Below, piece by piece: positions 61,223 to 64,000 of a DNA stretch of 64,000 nucleotides (position 1 is its first letter; each line of letters opens with the position of its first letter). The notes under the pieces were generated by a model that had not been told where the DNA came from, ran no database searches, and saw nothing but the letters and a program-made list of their open reading frames with translations. A program made the translations under genes and the position numbers. This DNA is from Extensimonas vulgaris (GTDB lineage: Bacteria > Pseudomonadota > Gammaproteobacteria > Burkholderiales > Burkholderiaceae_C), in contig NZ_QPJU01000010.1 of assembly GCF_003337425.1 (NCBI RefSeq), positions 1-64,000 on the forward strand, given 5' to 3'.

Positions 61223-62581
61223 TTATTCCGCGCGCGCCTGCTGCACGCGCGCGGCGGCGTCGAGCTCGACGCGCATGTTGCGGGCGAGGCGCTCGAACGC
61301 GGGGCGCGCGGCGGCGGACACCGGCGCGGCAGCGGCGCTCGCCTGCGCCATGATCTGCGGGTCTTGCTGCTTGCCATCGACGCGGAATTCGAAATGCAGG
61401 TGCGGCCCCGTGGCCCAGCCCGTCGCGCCCACCGCGCCTATGGTCTGGCCCTGCTCCACGCTCTGGCCCTTGCGCACGTCGATGCGGCTCAGGTGCGCAT
61501 AGACCGTGACATGGGCCTTGTCGTGCTGTACGAAGATGACGTTGCCGTAGCCGTTTTGCACACCTGCGAATGCGACCACGCCGTTGCCCACGGTGCGCAC
61601 CGGCGTGCCCGTGGGCGCGGCGAAGTCGGTGCCCAGGTGCGCGCGCCATTGCTGCAGGATGGGGTGAAAGCGCATCGCAAAACCGCTAGAGACGCGCGAA
61701 AACGCCACGGGCGCGGCGAGGAAGGCCTTGCGCAGGCTCTGGCCGTCGAGCGTGTAGTAGGCGCCTTTGCTCGCGCCCGGCTCTTGGAACCAGACGGCCT
61801 GGTGCGTCTTGCCGTTGTTGAGGAACTCGGCGCTGAGCACGCGGCCGCTGCGCAGCGGCTCGCCGTCGGCTTCGAGCACTTCATAGACCAGAGAAAAGCG
61901 GTCGCCACGGCGCAGCGCGCGGCGAAAATCGATGTTGGCACCGAAGATTTCGGCCAGCTGCACAGCCACGGCGTCCGGGATGCCCGCGGCGTCGGTGGCC
62001 GCGAACAGCGAGCTCTGGATGATGCCGCCCGCAAGGCGCGTTTGCGCGACCAGCGGTGCGCTTTCGACGCGCGCCGTGAAGCGCTCGGCCTCACGCTCGA
62101 CCACCAGGCGCTGGAAGGTGTTGCTGTCGTCGGGCGCCCAGCGCACGGTGAGTTTGCGCAAGCGGTGGTCGTCGGTGGTTTCGACCGACACCAGGCGCCC
62201 GGCACGCCCGAGCAGGTGCTGGCGCGCCGCATCGTTGCTGCGCAAGAACGCCGCCGCACCCGGGTCGGCAACGCCCAGGCGCTGCAGCAGCGACTCGGCG
62301 GTGTCGCTGCTGCGCGTGAGCTCGGAGCGATAGAGCGAAAAGCCCGGCGCTTCGAGCGCATCAAGAGGCGCGCCGTCGGCCAGCGAGGCGACGGGGTAGC
62401 TGATCTGCCGCACGGGCAGGTCGGCCGCATCGGGCCCGAAAGCCGCCACGGCAAACGCGCCGCCAGCACCCGTGAGCAGCAGGGCTGCGACGGCGGCGGT
62501 GATGCGGCGGGGGTGTTTTTGTGCGCTGCGTGACAGTTGCGCTATCAATGCCTTGCTGGCAGTGGTCAAACCGTGAATCAA
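61223..62581 (-). CDS. M23-family murein peptidase
   Basis: 452 residues. N-terminal signal anchor (RRITAAVAALLLTGAGGAFAV), a middle LysM/OapA-like region and a C-terminal LytM/M23 metallopeptidase domain with zinc ligands H315 and D319 (HLGTDFAAP), H363 and H396 (GPHLHFEF), all present, so it is probably an active endopeptidase or an EnvC/NlpD-like cell-wall hydrolase. Start read as TTG at 62581 behind GGGGATA; another start is possible. Confidence 0.9.
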   Translation of the reverse strand: MIHGLTTASKALIAQLSRSAQKHPRRITAAVAALLLTGAGGAFAVAAFGPDAADLPVRQISYPVASLADGAPLDALEAPGFSLYRSELTRSSDTAESLLQRLGVADPGAAAFLRSNDAARQHLLGRAGRLVSVETTDDHRLRKLTVRWAPDDSNTFQRLVVEREAERFTARVESAPLVAQTRLAGGIIQSSLFAATDAAGIPDAVAVQLAEIFGANIDFRRALRRGDRFSLVYEVLEADGEPLRSGRVLSAEFLNNGKTHQAVWFQEPGASKGAYYTLDGQSLRKAFLAAPVAFSRVSSGFAMRFHPILQQWRAHLGTDFAAPTGTPVRTVGNGVVAFAGVQNGYGNVIFVQHDKAHVTVYAHLSRIDVRKGQSVEQGQTIGAVGATGWATGPHLHFEFRVDGKQQDPQIMAQASAAAAPVSAAARPAFERLARNMRVELDAAARVQQARAE

Positions 62582-62822
62582 GATCTATCCCCAAACTGCA
62601 AGGGCTGCCGGGCCCGGGCGCCGGCGCCATGCCAGCGCTGCGAGGGCAGCCATCCAAGCGCGCAGCCGAGAGGGCCGCGCAAGCAAAACACCATGAACCC
62701 CCGCGCCGCGCGGCCGAGGCTTCGTCGAAAAGGGTAGGCGGGGCAGCACTAAAATCCACCGCCACCCCCAAAGTGGGCCGGAGTATAGCGACGCCTGTCG
62801 CGCCGGCATCCCTGAAAACCCT

Positions 62823-64000
62823 ATGAATCCTTCCGCCGTTACAAAATACCCCGTGACCGATGCCGTGCGGCACGCGCTCGAAGTCACTTTGCGCGGGGCC
62901 GAAGAGCTGCTGCCGCAGGACGCCTGGGTGCAAAAATTGGCGCGCTCTGAAGCCACGGGCAAGCCGCTGCGCATCAAGTTGGGGCTGGATCCGACCGCGC
63001 CCGACATTCACATCGGCCACACCGTGGTGCTCAACAAGATGCGCCAGTTGCAGGATCTGGGCCACCAGGTGATCTTTCTGATCGGCGACTTCACGAGCCT
63101 GATCGGCGACCCTTCGGGGCGCAACAGCACGCGCCCGCCGCTCACGCCCGAGCAGATCAAGACCAACGCCGAAACCTATTACCGCCAGGCCAGCCTGGTG
63201 CTGGACCCCGCGCGCACCGAGATCCGCTACAACAGCGAGTGGAGCGAGCCGCTGGGCGCGCGCGGCATGATCGAGCTCGCGGCCAAATACACCGTGGCGC
63301 GCATGATGGAGCGCGACGACTTCCATAAGCGCTTCACCACGGGCCAGCCCATCAGCGTGCACGAATTCCTCTACCCGCTGATGCAGGGCTATGACTCGGT
63401 CGCGCTCAGGAGCGACCTCGAACTCGGCGGCACCGACCAGAAGTTCAACCTGCTCATGGGCCGGCACCTGCAGCAGGAATACGGCCAGGAGCCGCAGTGC
63501 ATCCTGACCATGCCGCTGCTCGAAGGGCTGGACGGCGTCGAGAAGATGTCCAAGTCCAAGAACAACTACATTGGCATCACCGAAGACGCCAACACCATGT
63601 TCGCCAAGGTCATGAGCATCTCGGACACGCTGATGTGGCGCTGGTTCACGCTGCTGTCGTTCCGCTCGCTCGCCGAGATCGAGCAGCTCCAGCAGGAAGT
63701 CGCTGCCGGGCGCAATCCGCGCGACGTGAAGGTGCTGCTGGCCAAGGAGATCACGGCACGCTTTCATTCGCCGCAGGCGGCCGATGCGGCCGAGCAGGAT
63801 TTCGTGCTGCGCAGCAAGGGCGGCGTGCCCGAGCACATCCCCGAGGTGCTGCTCACGGGCGCGCCGCTGGGCATAGGCGCGCTGCTCAAGCAGGCGCAGC
63901 TCGCGCCCTCGACGAGCGAGGCGAACCGCCTCATCGATGGCGGCGGCGTGCGCGTCGATGGCCAGGTGGTCAGCGACAAGGGCCTCAAGCTCCCGGCGGG
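62823..64000 (+). CDS. tyrS: Tyrosyl-tRNA synthetase (cut by window end)
   Basis: Charges tRNA-Tyr. About 392 residues visible from [19 protein letters not shown]. Class I motifs HIGH (63-66) and KMSKS (241-245) are present; the S4 RNA-binding domain begins near [21 protein letters not shown] and is cut at the window end, so only the last few residues are missing. Divergent from the M23 gene. Confidence 0.96.
   Translation, partial: MNPSAVTKYPVTDAVRHALEVTLRGAEELLPQDAWVQKLARSEATGKPLRIKLGLDPTAPDIHIGHTVVLNKMRQLQDLGHQVIFLIGDFTSLIGDPSGRNSTRPPLTPEQIKTNAETYYRQASLVLDPARTEIRYNSEWSEPLGARGMIELAAKYTVARMMERDDFHKRFTTGQPISVHEFLYPLMQGYDSVALRSDLELGGTDQKFNLLMGRHLQQEYGQEPQCILTMPLLEGLDGVEKMSKSKNNYIGITEDANTMFAKVMSISDTLMWRWFTLLSFRSLAEIEQLQQEVAAGRNPRDVKVLLAKEITARFHSPQAADAAEQDFVLRSKGGVPEHIPEVLLTGAPLGIGALLKQAQLAPSTSEANRLIDGGGVRVDGQVVSDKGLKLPA

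Overview
The window is high-GC DNA with short or overlapping gene junctions, all on the pattern of a Burkholderiales (betaproteobacterial) chromosome, most likely family Comamonadaceae. The flhB-flhA-flhF-flhG-like-fliA order, accB-accC-prmA-zinc ribbon-pfkB, rpmH-rnpA-yidD-yidC-mnmE and mnmG-rsmG-parA-parB all fit this. So does a scattered short repeat with a core like ATCAAGCGCAAGCAGCTA. Organism assignment is inference; no search was run.

Region by region. 0.1-6.4 kb: a minus-strand flagellar operon (export gate FlhB/FlhA, SRP-like GTPase FlhF, a MinD/FlhG-like protein without a P-loop, sigma-28 FliA). 6.5-11.2 kb: tRNA-Met with its terminator, then the ribosomal L34, RNase P, membrane insertase and tRNA-modification genes. 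11.3-17.3 kb: a TlpA-like thioredoxin, acetyl-CoA carboxylase accB/accC with an unusual 108-bp tandem duplication of the accC start, prmA, a zinc-ribbon membrane protein and a PfkB kinase. 17.3-23 kb: purB, two glutathione transferases, an MFS transporter and a D-lactate/glycolate-type FAD oxidase. 23-28.4 kb: the mnmG/rsmG/parA/parB segregation block with parS sites.

28.5-33.5 kb: a methyltransferase whose 3' end runs into a P-type cation ATPase that looks acquired, then an SQR-like flavoprotein. 33.5-39 kb: a cytochrome bd operon (cydP-cydA-cydB-cydX-ybgE) divergent from a sigma-54 activator, with a good -24/-12 promoter, upstream TGGCAGA repeats and a weak FNR-like box. 39-42 kb: an AraC-family regulator gene broken by a 161-bp MITE and an IS1182-like element that share terminal repeats and CTAG target sites. 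A second, oppositely oriented MITE copy sits exactly at the ybgE stop codon.

42-50.2 kb: leucine/isovalerate degradation genes (acyl-CoA synthetase, methylcrotonyl-CoA carboxylase beta and alpha, thioesterase, isovaleryl-CoA dehydrogenase), interrupted by a VapBC toxin-antitoxin pair. 50.3-56.2 kb: a LysR regulator divergent from dabB-dabA, the energy-coupled inorganic-carbon accumulation pair, followed by a beta-carbonic anhydrase. 56.3-64 kb: aceK, an acetyl-CoA acetyltransferase, erpA, anmK, an M23 peptidase and a tyrS cut by the window end.

I see no CRISPR array, rRNA, prophage or clearly new multi-gene system. The most distinctive items are the accC tandem duplication, the MITE/IS pair with the reconstructable broken regulator, the apparent sigma-54 control of cytochrome bd, and the regulated DAB/carbonic anhydrase cluster.
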